Assembly: GCF_007097155.1 (NCBI RefSeq)
Contig: NZ_VJWA01000001.1
Location: forward strand, 248,001-312,000
Length of the DNA stretch: 64,000 bases
Direction: 5' to 3'
Source of the DNA: Glacieibacterium frigidum
GTDB taxonomy: Bacteria; Pseudomonadota; Alphaproteobacteria; Sphingomonadales; Sphingomonadaceae
Shown here piece by piece: positions 20,666 to 29,183 of the stretch (position 1 is its first letter; every line of letters starts with the position of its first letter). Both the position numbers and the translations under genes were made by a program. Below the pieces are notes generated by a model. That model did not search any database and was not told where the DNA came from. It was given only the letters and a program-made list of their open reading frames with translations.

Positions 20666-20731
20666 ATCGTAACTCCTTGGCTGATTAGGCCCCGCAGCGC
20701 GTCAACGCGCGCGGAGCGGATCAGGTTGCGG

Positions 20732-21130
20732 TCAGCGCGGACCCTCGGGCGTGCCGGCAGTGCCGACCGTGCCCGGCGTGCGCGCCGAGCCGTCGCCGTT
20801 GACGCTGGCGCCCGGCGTTATGCCGGGGGTGGCGGGGAAGCCGGCAGTGCCCGTCGTGGCACTGCTGCTGCCCGTCGTCGTGTCGCTCGGCGTCGTCGGA
20901 GCACGCGTGCCCACGGCGTCGCGGCCGGTCCGTGCACGGTCGCCGCGAGCGACGCCCGTGGTGCTCGCGCCGGTGGTGGCCGAGGTGCCCGGGGTCGTCA
21001 CGCTGGTGCCCGGTGCACCGGTGGTCGCACCGACACTGCCCGAAACCGACGGGCTCGACGCGCCGACCTGTGCGGTGGCGGCGGTTGCCGTGGCCAGTGC
21101 CGCGGCGGCGATGATCGCAAAAGTCTTCAT
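20732..21130 (-). CDS. Small secreted Thr/Gly/Ser-rich protein C
   Basis: 132 residues: signal peptide (MKTFAIIAAAALATATAATAQ) followed by a Thr/Gly/Ser/Pro-rich body with loose TTGA- and TPGT-type repeats and a short RGDRARTGRD patch. No known domain. First of three tandem minus-strand genes for low-complexity exported proteins, diverging from purB with ~145 bases that must hold both promoters. Confidence 0.65.
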   Translation of the reverse strand: MKTFAIIAAAALATATAATAQVGASSPSVSGSVGATTGAPGTSVTTPGTSATTGASTTGVARGDRARTGRDAVGTRAPTTPSDTTTGSSSATTGTAGFPATPGITPGASVNGDGSARTPGTVGTAGTPEGPR

Positions 21131-21275
21131 GGCAAATTCCTTCTTTCGACAGGCCTTAGCCTCGGATGACCAACCGCTGAACGGGGGCGCGGGTCCTCAA
21201 CCCGTCCCGCTGTCGGTGCGGCTCGCCCCATGCTAGGGGGCAGCGCTCAACCGTCTTCGAAAGCCGTCACCGCCG

Positions 21276-22577
21276 ATGATCCCGCGCTACTCCCGCCCCG
21301 AAATGGTCGCGATCTGGGAGCCCGAGGCGCGCTTCCGCATCTGGTTCGAGATCGAGGCGCACGCCATGGATGCGCTTGTCGAACTGGGCGTCGTACCGGC
21401 GCAGGCGGCAAAGGACGTCTGGGAGAAGGGCGCGTTCGAGGTCGAGCGCATCGACGAGATCGAGCGCGAGACCAAGCACGACGTCATCGCCTTTCTGACC
21501 AACCTGGCCGAACATGTCGGCCCCTCGGCACGCTTCGTGCACCAGGGCATGACGAGTTCCGACGTCCTCGACACGTGCCTCGGCGTCCAGCTGGCGCGCG
21601 CCGCCGACCTGATGATCGCCGATGTCGATGCGCTGCTCGCGGTGCTCAGGCGCCGTGCCATCGAGCACAAATTGACTCCGACGATCGGGCGCAGCCACGG
21701 CATCCATGCCGAGCCGACGACCTTCGGCCTCAAGCTGCTCCAGGCCTATGCCGAGTTCGACCGCTGCCGCGCGCGGCTGGTCGCGGCGCGTGCCGAAGTC
21801 GCGACCTGCGCGATCTCGGGCGCGGTCGGGACCTTCGCCAACATCGACCCGCGCGTCGAGGCGCATGTCGCCAAGGCGATGGGCCTGACCGTCGAGCCGG
21901 TCAGCACGCAGGTCATCCCGCGCGACCGGCACGCCATGTATTTCGCGACCTTGGGTGTCGTCGCGGGCTGCATCGAGCGTCTGGCGACCGAGGTCCGCCA
22001 CCTGCAGCGCACCGAGGTGCTGGAGGCGGAGGAGTATTTCGCGCCCGGCCAGAAGGGCTCGAGCGCCATGCCGCACAAGCGCAACCCGGTGCTGACCGAG
22101 AACCTGACCGGCCTCGCGCGGCTGGTCCGCGGCATGGTCACCCCGGCGCTGGAGAATATCGCGCTGTGGCACGAGCGCGACATCAGCCACTCGTCGGTCG
22201 AGCGGATGATCGGCCCCGATGCGACGGTGACGCTCGACTTCGCGCTCGCGCGGCTGACGGGCGTCATGGACAAGCTGCTGATCTATCCGGAGCGGATGCA
22301 GGCCAACCTCGACCGCATGGGCGGGCTGATCCATTCGCAGCGCGTGCTGCTCGCGCTGACCCAGGCGGGGGCGTCGCGCGAGGCGGCATACGCGATGGTC
22401 CAGCGCAACGCGATGCAGGTGTGGCGCGCCGACGGCAAGATCGCGCTGCTCGACTTGCTCAAGGCTGACCCGGAAGTGACGGGCTTCGTCGCCGCTGCGG
22501 ACCTCGAGCAGCTCTTCGACTTCGGCTATCACTTCGCGCACGTCGACACGATCTTCGCGCGCGTGCTGGGGGCCTAG
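21276..22577 (+). CDS. purB: Adenylosuccinate lyase
   Basis: 433 residues. Cleaves SAICAR and adenylosuccinate in purine synthesis. The fumarase-superfamily signature SSAMPHKRNP is intact, as are the catalytic-region segments FVHQGMTSSDVLDT and GRSHGIHAEPTT. Length is normal for the short bacterial form. The stop overlaps the flippase stop on the other strand as CTAG. Confidence 0.96.
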   Translation: MIPRYSRPEMVAIWEPEARFRIWFEIEAHAMDALVELGVVPAQAAKDVWEKGAFEVERIDEIERETKHDVIAFLTNLAEHVGPSARFVHQGMTSSDVLDTCLGVQLARAADLMIADVDALLAVLRRRAIEHKLTPTIGRSHGIHAEPTTFGLKLLQAYAEFDRCRARLVAARAEVATCAISGAVGTFANIDPRVEAHVAKAMGLTVEPVSTQVIPRDRHAMYFATLGVVAGCIERLATEVRHLQRTEVLEAEEYFAPGQKGSSAMPHKRNPVLTENLTGLARLVRGMVTPALENIALWHERDISHSSVERMIGPDATVTLDFALARLTGVMDKLLIYPERMQANLDRMGGLIHSQRVLLALTQAGASREAAYAMVQRNAMQVWRADGKIALLDLLKADPEVTGFVAAADLEQLFDFGYHFAHVDTIFARVLGA

Positions 22578-23896
22578 GCCGGCCGGCGGAAGCCCAGCAG
22601 GTTGACGCCGAGCCGGCTCTGGACGACCCAGACCAGGGCGAGGTTGCGCAGCGAGATGGTGATCACCGTCGCCCAGGCGGCACCCTCGGCACCATAGGTC
22701 GGCACCAGCAGCGCCACGGCGATGATGCAGACGGCGACGGCGAGCCCGGCGGAGGCCAGGATCCAGCGCTGGTCGCCGGCCATGACCAGGATGCTGCCGA
22801 TCGGCCCGCATGCGAGGCGGAGGAACTGGCCGACGACGAGGATCTGCAACACGGTCGCCCCGCCACGGAACTCGGGCCCGAACAGGCCGAGCAGGGTTTC
22901 CGGAATGACCAGCAGCACGAGGAACAGCGGCCCGCCGAGGACCAAGACCAGCACGACGGACTTGCGCGCCACGCTGGCGATCTCGTCGAGCGCGCCGATG
23001 CGCGCGGCGGCGGCGATGCGCGGGCCGATCACCGTCTCCACCGCGACCTGCAGCAGCCCGGCAAGCGCCACGAACTGCCAGGCCGCGCGGTAATATCCGA
23101 CCACCGCGACCGGCCAGTTGCTGCCCAGCGCGACCGTCGTGTACCACTCGGTGAACATATTCCCCAGGTTGGACACGACGATCGGCACCCCGGCGGCGAT
23201 CATCGGGAGTGCCAGCACCGGCACTGCGCTCGGCCAGCCGCGGCTTACATTGCGCCACGCCAGCCAGCCGACCACGGCGCCGAGGGACAGTCCGGCCACG
23301 TACAGGGTCGCCGGCAGCATCAGGCCGTGGACGTTGCCGAACCACACGCCCAAGCCGACGCCGATCATAGCCGCCGTGGTGCCCAGCGGCCCGTCGATGA
23401 TCTGCGAGATGATAATTCGATCGGCCGAGCGCAGCGCCGCGCTGGCGATGCGCTGCAGGGCCAGCGGGATCACCGCCCACAGCATGATGCCCAGGATCGG
23501 CCCGATGTTCGGCTGGCGCAGTATCTCGGCCGCGAGCCAGTCGCGCAGCAGCCAGAGCGTCCCGGCAACGAGCGGCGCGGCCACCAGGACGACGCGCGCC
23601 GCGCTGCGCACGGCCCCGCGGGCGCGGTCCTGCTTGCCTTCGCGCAGATCGCCGGACGCGTCGCGCACGACGATGTAATCGAGGCCCAGCAGGACGAGGT
23701 ATGACAGCATCACCACGGTGTTGACGCCGATCGCGTAGGTGCCGGTGCCCGATGCGCCGAACTGGCGGGCGATCAGCAGGCCGAGCGCGAAGCTGGCGCC
23801 TGCGCCCCAGATCTTGAGGGCGAAGGCCATCACCGTCTGCCCGCCGAGGCGTCCCGGGGCGAGCATCGCGGTCGCCTGTTTGAAACGCTTGCGCAT
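22574..23896 (-). CDS. Polysaccharide flippase (MATE-like/Wzx-type)
   Basis: 440 residues with about 12-14 hydrophobic helices, beginning with a basic N-terminus (MRKRFKQATAM) and the GGQTVMAFALKIWGAGASFALGLLIARQFGASGTGTYAIG segment usual for O-antigen/teichoic-acid flippases. It would move lipid-linked sugars across the inner membrane. A more upstream ATG at 23941 lacks a ribosome site. It diverges from the Alg14/Alg13-type pair, so the three together suggest a small surface-glycan locus. Confidence 0.83.
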   Translation of the reverse strand: MRKRFKQATAMLAPGRLGGQTVMAFALKIWGAGASFALGLLIARQFGASGTGTYAIGVNTVVMLSYLVLLGLDYIVVRDASGDLREGKQDRARGAVRSAARVVLVAAPLVAGTLWLLRDWLAAEILRQPNIGPILGIMLWAVIPLALQRIASAALRSADRIIISQIIDGPLGTTAAMIGVGLGVWFGNVHGLMLPATLYVAGLSLGAVVGWLAWRNVSRGWPSAVPVLALPMIAAGVPIVVSNLGNMFTEWYTTVALGSNWPVAVVGYYRAAWQFVALAGLLQVAVETVIGPRIAAAARIGALDEIASVARKSVVLVLVLGGPLFLVLLVIPETLLGLFGPEFRGGATVLQILVVGQFLRLACGPIGSILVMAGDQRWILASAGLAVAVCIIAVALLVPTYGAEGAAWATVITISLRNLALVWVVQSRLGVNLLGFRRPA

Positions 23897-24037
23897 CGCG
23901 GCGCTCTTGCAGGACGCCGTGCCGACAGGCAACCATGCCATGTTGCACCGCAAAAAATTCTTGTGACGACAGGCACGTTGTGCGTGTAACCGGACGGCAA
24001 GCAGAGACGGGGTGGACTTTGAATTTGGCACGAGCCC

Positions 24038-24490
24038 GTGGCTGAGCGCCGCGTCCTGGCGATCGCGTCGGGCGGCGGACACTGGGTCCAGCTGCTGCGC
24101 TTGGCGCCCGCGTTCGAGGGCTGCACGGTCAGCTTCGCGACGGTCCACGCCGACAGCGCCGCCGACCTCGCGCCCGGTGCGCGGCTGTTCACCTTCCGCG
24201 ACGCGTCTCGCAAGGACTGGTGGAATTTCTTCAAAAGCGGCCTGCAGATCGCGGGCATCGTTCTGTGCGTCCGCCCGCACGTCGTGGTGACGACGGGCGC
24301 GATGCCGCCGCTCGCCGCGCTGCTGGTCGGGCGTCTGACCGGGGCGCGGACCCTGTGGGTCGACAGCGTCGCGAACAGCGAGGAGCTGTCGGGATCGGGC
24401 CGCATCGCGCGCCGCTTCGCGCACCAGGTCATCACGCAATGGCCGCAGCTGGCGACACCCGAGACGCCGTGCTGGGGTTCGGTGCTGTGA
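24038..24490 (+). CDS. Alg14/PssD-type glycosyltransferase subunit
   Basis: 150 residues from a GTG start. The N-terminal GGGHWVQLLRL segment and central VVVTTGAMPPLAALLVGRL correspond to the Alg14 family, the membrane-anchoring half of a two-part GT28-like glycosyltransferase that adds a sugar to a polyprenyl-linked acceptor. The next gene encodes the catalytic Alg13-like half, with a GTGA overlap, so the two are surely made together. In bacteria such pairs occur in capsule or exopolysaccharide loci. The sugar is unknown. Confidence 0.83.
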   Translation: MAERRVLAIASGGGHWVQLLRLAPAFEGCTVSFATVHADSAADLAPGARLFTFRDASRKDWWNFFKSGLQIAGIVLCVRPHVVVTTGAMPPLAALLVGRLTGARTLWVDSVANSEELSGSGRIARRFAHQVITQWPQLATPETPCWGSVL

Positions 24491-24969
24491 TCTTCGTCAG
24501 CGTCGGATCGATGATGCCGTTCGACCGGCTGGTGCGCGCCGCCGACGAGTGGGCGGCGGCGCACCCGGCAACGGACGTGCTGATCCAGCTCGGCAACGGC
24601 AAGCATCTGCCGGCGCACGCGCGTCAAGTCCGGCTGATGCCGCCGGGCGAGTATCGCCGCCTCGTCGAGACCGCCGAGCTCTTCGTGGCGCATGCCGGGA
24701 TGGGATCGATCATCAGTGCGATCCAGGCGGGGCGCCCGCTGCTGATGCTGCCGCGCCGCGCCGACCTGGGCGAGCACAACAACGACCACCAGCTCGCGAC
24801 GGTGCGCAATGTCGCCAACCGCCCCGGGCTGCATCATGTCGAACGTGAGGATCAGCTGGGCGGCGCGATCGACCGGCTGCTCGCCGGCGGCGGCGAGGCC
24901 CCGGCGCCGATCTCGCCTTACGCGTCGCCCGAGCTGATCGCTGCGGTGCGCGGCTTCGTGCAGGGATGA
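24487..24969 (+). CDS. Alg13/PssE-type glycosyltransferase catalytic subunit
   Basis: 160 residues. GT28 C-terminal domain: IFVSVGSMMPFDRL at the start, AHAGMGSIISAIQAGRPLLMLPR as the nucleotide-sugar site and EHNNDHQLATV after it. It complements the Alg14-like product of the preceding gene, with which it overlaps by four bases (GTGA); it in turn overlaps the thioesterase start (ATGA). Confidence 0.87.
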   Translation: MIFVSVGSMMPFDRLVRAADEWAAAHPATDVLIQLGNGKHLPAHARQVRLMPPGEYRRLVETAELFVAHAGMGSIISAIQAGRPLLMLPRRADLGEHNNDHQLATVRNVANRPGLHHVEREDQLGGAIDRLLAGGGEAPAPISPYASPELIAAVRGFVQG

Positions 24970-25739
24970 TCGAGCTCGAGACCGCAGGGCTGAACCGCTT
25001 CGCGCTGGCCGTCACGCCCGGCGTCTGTGTCGGGCCGCCCGACTTTCAGTTCCTGTTCGGCGGCGCGGGGCTGGCGGCGGCGGTCGCGGCGCTGGAGGCG
25101 GTGACGGGCCGCCCGACGGTGTGGGCGGCGGCGCAGTATCTGAGCTACGCGCGGCCGCCGTCGGTGCTCGACCTCGACGTCGTCGTGCCGGTCGCGGGCA
25201 AGCATTCGAGCCAGGCGCGGGTCACCGGCCATGTCGAGGACACCGAGATCCTGACCGTCAACGCCGCGCTGGGCAGCCGGCCGCAGGCGCTGGTGGCGGG
25301 ATGGGCCGCGATGCCCGCCGCGCCGCCGCCCGACGAATGCGAGGAGCTGACGCAGGGCTGGTCGCGCACCGACGACGACATCCGCGGCCGCATCGACCTG
25401 CGCGTCGCGTCCCCGCGCGATCCCGCGCCGGCGGGCCGCTCGCTGCTCTGGGCGCGGCGCCTCGACGGCGGCGCGATCGACCGGGTGACGCTCGCGGTGT
25501 TCGCCGACTTTCTGCCGTCGGGGATCAGCGCGGCATTGGGACGGCGGGCCGGGGGCAACAGCCTCGACAACACGATCCGCTACGTCCGCGTCGTGCCAAC
25601 CGAGTGGGTGCTGCTCGACACGCAGATCGACGCGGTGGCCGACGGCTTCGGGCACGGGCGCATGTATCTGTTCGCGCAGGACGGTACGCTGATGGCGAGC
25701 GCCAGCCAGTCGCTTATCGTGCGCCTGCCCGAGAGCTGA
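24966..25739 (+). CDS. TesB-like acyl-CoA thioesterase family protein
   Basis: 257 residues with the double-hotdog pattern: FLFGGAGLAAAVAALEAVTG, the AAQYLSYARPPSVLDLDV strand pair, and a second half ending in GFGHGRMYLFAQDGTLMASASQS, which is typical for TesB-family C-termini. It hydrolyses acyl-CoA or a related thioester. Translational coupling to a glycosyltransferase pair is unusual and could mean it trims or supplies acyl groups for the glycan, but this is inference. It overlaps the ABC permease gene by 26 bases on the opposite strand. Confidence 0.75.
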   Translation: MIELETAGLNRFALAVTPGVCVGPPDFQFLFGGAGLAAAVAALEAVTGRPTVWAAAQYLSYARPPSVLDLDVVVPVAGKHSSQARVTGHVEDTEILTVNAALGSRPQALVAGWAAMPAAPPPDECEELTQGWSRTDDDIRGRIDLRVASPRDPAPAGRSLLWARRLDGGAIDRVTLAVFADFLPSGISAALGRRAGGNSLDNTIRYVRVVPTEWVLLDTQIDAVADGFGHGRMYLFAQDGTLMASASQSLIVRLPES

Positions 25740-27240
25740 GCCACGCCGCGGCGTCGGCGGGCGAGCGCTTGTCGGCGTCGCGGTCGACCATCAGGTTCGC
25801 GGCGCGCATCCGTTCGACGCCGATGCTGCCGATCAGCGGCTTTAGCGCCGCGATGAAGGCCGCGTCGGCACGCTTGTCGGGGGCGATCAGCAGCACCGCC
25901 TCGTAGGCGGGAATGGCGCTCTTGGGGTCGGCCAGCACTGCGAGCCGCTGCGCCGCGACGCGTCCGTCGCTGGAAAAGGCCGAGATGACGTCGGCCTCGC
26001 CGCTCGCCAGCGCGCGGTACATGAAGGTCGGCTCATAGGTCCGTGCCTTGCGGAAGCGCATGCCGTACGCAGCCTGAACGGCGCGCCATTCGGGGCGCGT
26101 CTGGAACTCGATGTCGCCGCCCAGTGTCAGGCGCGGCGCGACGCGCGCGAGGTCGGCGAGGTCGCGTACCCCGAGCTTCGCGGCCTCGTCACCGCGCATC
26201 GCCAGCACATAGGCGTTCTCGAACCCCAGCGGCCCGACGACGCCGACCCCGGTGCGCGCGGTCAGGTCGCGGCTCAGTTCGGCGAGCGGCGGGTCGTCGG
26301 CGCGGTCGAGCACCGTCGTCGCGAGCGTCCCCGAATAATCGACATAGACGTCGATATCGCCGGCCTTGAGCGCGCGGAACGCCACCGCCGAGCCCAGCCC
26401 GCTGCGGATTTCGGTGCGGTAGCCTGCCTGCGCCAGCCGGGCGGCGATGACCTCGGCGAGGATATATTGCTCGGAGAAGGACTTGGCGCCGACGACGATC
26501 GTCCGATGATCCCCTGCCGGGCGAGCCGCGACCAGCGCCGCGACGGCGATTAGTCCAAGACCTGCAAGGCCTGCGAAAATCCGCGCGCGCGACCGGTGCG
26601 ACAGGCCGTGCTCGATAAGGCCGAGGAGCGCGTCGACGGCGATCGCCAGTCCCGCGGCGCCCAGGCAGCCGACCGCGACGCCGATCCAGTCCTCGGTCTG
26701 CAGCCCGACGAAGATGAAATCGCCCAGGCTCGTCGCGCCGATCGGCGTCGCCAGCGTCGCCGCGCCGATCGTCCAGACCGCCGCGGTGCGCAGTCCAGCC
26801 ATCATTACCGGCGCAGCGAGGGGCAGTTCGACGCCCGTGAACTTCTGAGTGGGCGTCATGCCGATCGCGTCGGCAGCCTCGGTCACCGCCGGGTCGATGC
26901 CGCGCAGGCCGGTCATCGCGCCGCGCAGCAGTGGCAGCAGCGCGTAGAGCGTCAGCGCGAGCAGCGCGGGCAGAAAGCCGAGGACGGGCACGTCGACCCC
27001 GCTCGCGGTCCGCAGCACGACGAGCAGCGGGTAGAACAGCGCGAGCAGCGCCAGCGCCGGGATCGTCTGGATTAAGGACGCGATGCCCAGCACCGGAGCG
27101 GCAGCGCGGGGGCTGCGCCGCATCGCCAGCACCAGCGGCACCGAAATCGCGAGCGCGAGGCCCAGCGCCGCGGCGCTCAGCCCGACATGCGCCGCCAGCC
27201 GGTGGGGCAGCAGTTCGAGCGCCGGCGCCCAGTCAGCCAC
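25714..27240 (-). CDS. ABC permease fused to substrate-binding domain (glycine betaine/choline-type)
   Basis: 508 residues. Residues ~1-215 are a permease with about five to six helices, including the loop GLRGIDPAVTEAADAIGMTPTQKF that contacts the ATPase. Residues ~235-508 form an OpuAC-type binding domain (VGAKSFSEQYILAEVIAARL, DVYVDYSGTLATT). Such fusions occur in osmoprotectant importers of the OpuB/ProX-ProW class. Aromatic residues of the ligand cage cannot be assigned with confidence, so the substrate is open. It overlaps the ATPase gene by eight bases. Confidence 0.85.
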   Translation of the reverse strand: MADWAPALELLPHRLAAHVGLSAAALGLALAISVPLVLAMRRSPRAAAPVLGIASLIQTIPALALLALFYPLLVVLRTASGVDVPVLGFLPALLALTLYALLPLLRGAMTGLRGIDPAVTEAADAIGMTPTQKFTGVELPLAAPVMMAGLRTAAVWTIGAATLATPIGATSLGDFIFVGLQTEDWIGVAVGCLGAAGLAIAVDALLGLIEHGLSHRSRARIFAGLAGLGLIAVAALVAARPAGDHRTIVVGAKSFSEQYILAEVIAARLAQAGYRTEIRSGLGSAVAFRALKAGDIDVYVDYSGTLATTVLDRADDPPLAELSRDLTARTGVGVVGPLGFENAYVLAMRGDEAAKLGVRDLADLARVAPRLTLGGDIEFQTRPEWRAVQAAYGMRFRKARTYEPTFMYRALASGEADVISAFSSDGRVAAQRLAVLADPKSAIPAYEAVLLIAPDKRADAAFIAALKPLIGSIGVERMRAANLMVDRDADKRSPADAAAWLSSRAGAR

Positions 27241-27994
27241 GCGCCATCTCCGCCAGCCGCGCCGCCTGGTCGCGCGGCACCGCGATCATCGCCGCAACCC
27301 CGGCATCGCCCGCGCCCGCCATCAGCGCTGCGGGCGTCGCGTCGGCGACGATGCGCCCGGCGCGCAGCACGACGATCCGGTCGGCGAGGAGCAGCGCCTC
27401 CTGCACGTCGTGCGTCACCATGATGCTCGTCAGGCCGAGCCGGCCGTGCAGGTCGCGGTAGCGCGTCGCCAGCGCATCGCGCGTTGTCGGGTCGAGCGCA
27501 CCGAACGGCTCGTCGAGCAGCATCAGGCGCGGACCCGCCGCCAGCGCGCGCGCCACCCCGACCCGCTGGCGCTGGCCCCCCGACAGTTCGGCAGGCAGGC
27601 GCGCGGCGACGTCGGCGGGCAGGTCGACAAGATCGAGCAATTCGATGACCCGCGCCGCGGCCTTCGCGCGCGACCAGCCGAGCAGACGCGGCACGCTGGC
27701 GATGTTGGCCGCGACATCCATGTGCGGGAACAGCCCGACGTTCTGAAACACCGTGCCGATGCCGCGCCGCAGGGCCACCGCATCGACGCTCGCGACGTCG
27801 ACGCCGTCGACCGAGACGGTGCCGCTGTCGGGCACCACGAGGCGATTGATCGTCTTGAGGAGGGTCGTCTTGCCCGATCCCGATGTCCCGATCAGCGCGA
27901 CGAAGCTGCCGGCGGCGATGTCGAGGTCGATGCCCGCCAGCGCCGCATTCCCGCCGAACGCCTTGCCGACGCCGGCGAAGCCGACAGCGCTCAC
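27233..27994 (-). CDS. ABC transporter ATP-binding protein (glycine betaine/choline-type)
   Basis: 253 residues. Walker A GTSGSGKTT, Q-loop VFQN, signature LSGGQRQRVG, Walker B LMLLDEP and the H-loop VTHD are all intact. No C-terminal CBS domains, unlike some OpuA/ProV proteins. It starts at a GTG overlapping the stop of the flavoenzyme gene (GTGA) and is coupled to the permease-binding fusion that follows. Confidence 0.9.
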   Translation of the reverse strand: MSAVGFAGVGKAFGGNAALAGIDLDIAAGSFVALIGTSGSGKTTLLKTINRLVVPDSGTVSVDGVDVASVDAVALRRGIGTVFQNVGLFPHMDVAANIASVPRLLGWSRAKAAARVIELLDLVDLPADVAARLPAELSGGQRQRVGVARALAAGPRLMLLDEPFGALDPTTRDALATRYRDLHGRLGLTSIMVTHDVQEALLLADRIVVLRAGRIVADATPAALMAGAGDAGVAAMIAVPRDQAARLAEMARG

Positions 27995-29007
27995 GCCGCA
28001 GCGCGCGTGTCGGTCAGCCCGAAGGCGTCGGCCACGAGTTCATAGCTGCGCCGCCGTGCGCCGTGATCGTGGAGGATGTTGACCAGCATCGCCTCGTCGG
28101 CGCCGTATTCGGCGACCGCCGCCTCGATGCCGCGCTTCACCGTCGCGGGCGACCCGGCAATGACCCGCCTGCCGGCGCGGGTGCTGGCGACCTCGGAGTG
28201 GTCGGCGAGCCAGGCGAGCGCGGTCTCGGGCGTCGGCACCGGGATCGAGCGGCCCATGAGGAGGTGCGCCATCATCATCCGCGCGCTCGACGCCAGCCGC
28301 TCGGCCTCGGCGTCGCTGTCGGCGCAGACGGTCCACAGTGCGGTCATCGTGTAGGGCGCCGCGAGGTGCGCCGACGGCTGGAAGGCGGCGCGGTAGCGGT
28401 CGGCAAGCGGCGCGCCGTTGCCATTGATGAAGTCGGCGACGCAATAGGGCAGCCCGACCTCCGCCGCCCAGCCCGCGCTGTCGGGCGACGAGCCGAGCAG
28501 CCACAGGTCGGGCACCTCCGGACGGCCGGGCAGGGTGCCCGCCAGGTCGGCGAAGGGATGGTCCGCGGGCAGGCTGTCGCCGAGATACCCCATCAGCTCG
28601 GCAAGCTGGTTGGGGAAGTCGTTGGGCGACTGCTGTCGGCGGTCGCGCTGCAATGCATAGGCCGTGCGCCCGTCGCTGCCCGGCGCGCGGCCCAGCCCCA
28701 GGTCAATGCGGCCCGGGTAAAGTCCGGCGAGCAGGCTGAAGCTCTCGGCGACCTTCAGCGGCGAATAATGCGGCAGCATGATGCCGCCCGATCCGATGCG
28801 GATGTGGCTGGTCGCCGCACCGATCGCCGCAAGCAGCACCTCGGGCGCAGCACCTGCCAGCGCAGGTGATGAATGATGCTCTGCGACCCAGTAGCGGTGG
28901 TAGCCGAGCCGCTCCGACAGACGCGCCAAGTCGATCGAGTTGGCGAGTGCCGTGCCGCCGCTCGCACCGGCGGGGATCGGCGATTGGTCGAGGACGCTCA
29001 GTCTCAT
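27991..29007 (-). CDS. Luciferase-like (LLM-class) flavin-dependent oxidoreductase
   Basis: 338 residues from an ATG overlapping the DUF1289 stop (ATGA). TIM-barrel landmarks of the bacterial luciferase-like family: SVLDQSPIP at the start, GYHRYWVAEHHS, IRIGSGGIMLPHYSPLKVAE and RIDLGLGRAPG. It probably oxidises a substrate with reduced FMN and oxygen. Its place inside an operon with an ABC importer suggests it may act on the imported compound, but that link rests on position only. Confidence 0.87.
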   Translation of the reverse strand: MRLSVLDQSPIPAGASGGTALANSIDLARLSERLGYHRYWVAEHHSSPALAGAAPEVLLAAIGAATSHIRIGSGGIMLPHYSPLKVAESFSLLAGLYPGRIDLGLGRAPGSDGRTAYALQRDRRQQSPNDFPNQLAELMGYLGDSLPADHPFADLAGTLPGRPEVPDLWLLGSSPDSAGWAAEVGLPYCVADFINGNGAPLADRYRAAFQPSAHLAAPYTMTALWTVCADSDAEAERLASSARMMMAHLLMGRSIPVPTPETALAWLADHSEVASTRAGRRVIAGSPATVKRGIEAAVAEYGADEAMLVNILHDHGARRRSYELVADAFGLTDTRAAA

Positions 29008-29183
29008 GCGAACCACCTCCGCCGCGGGATTTCGCGTGTCGCGAGTTCGGCGACCAGCGCGGCGCGTGTTGCTTCGCTCGCGGTCGGCCAGGCCATGATC
29101 TCGTCGACGGTTCGCAGGCAGCCGCGGCACAGGCCCGAGCGGCGCTCGATCTCGCAGATGTTGATGCACGGCGAACGAACCAT
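29004..29183 (-). CDS. DUF1289 domain protein
   Basis: 59 residues. The cysteine pattern SPCINICEIERRSGLCRGC and the downstream TVDEIMAW match the DUF1289 family, small presumed metal- or Fe-S-binding proteins common in proteobacteria. First gene of the operon that runs to the permease fusion; a single promoter in the AT-rich region upstream would serve all four genes. Role unknown. Confidence 0.82.
   Translation of the reverse strand: MVRSPCINICEIERRSGLCRGCLRTVDEIMAWPTASEATRAALVAELATREIPRRRWFA

Noticed and set aside
21267-23948. Long minus-strand frame across purB
   Set aside because: It is antisense to purB and out of frame with the flippase; composition is that of a shadow frame.
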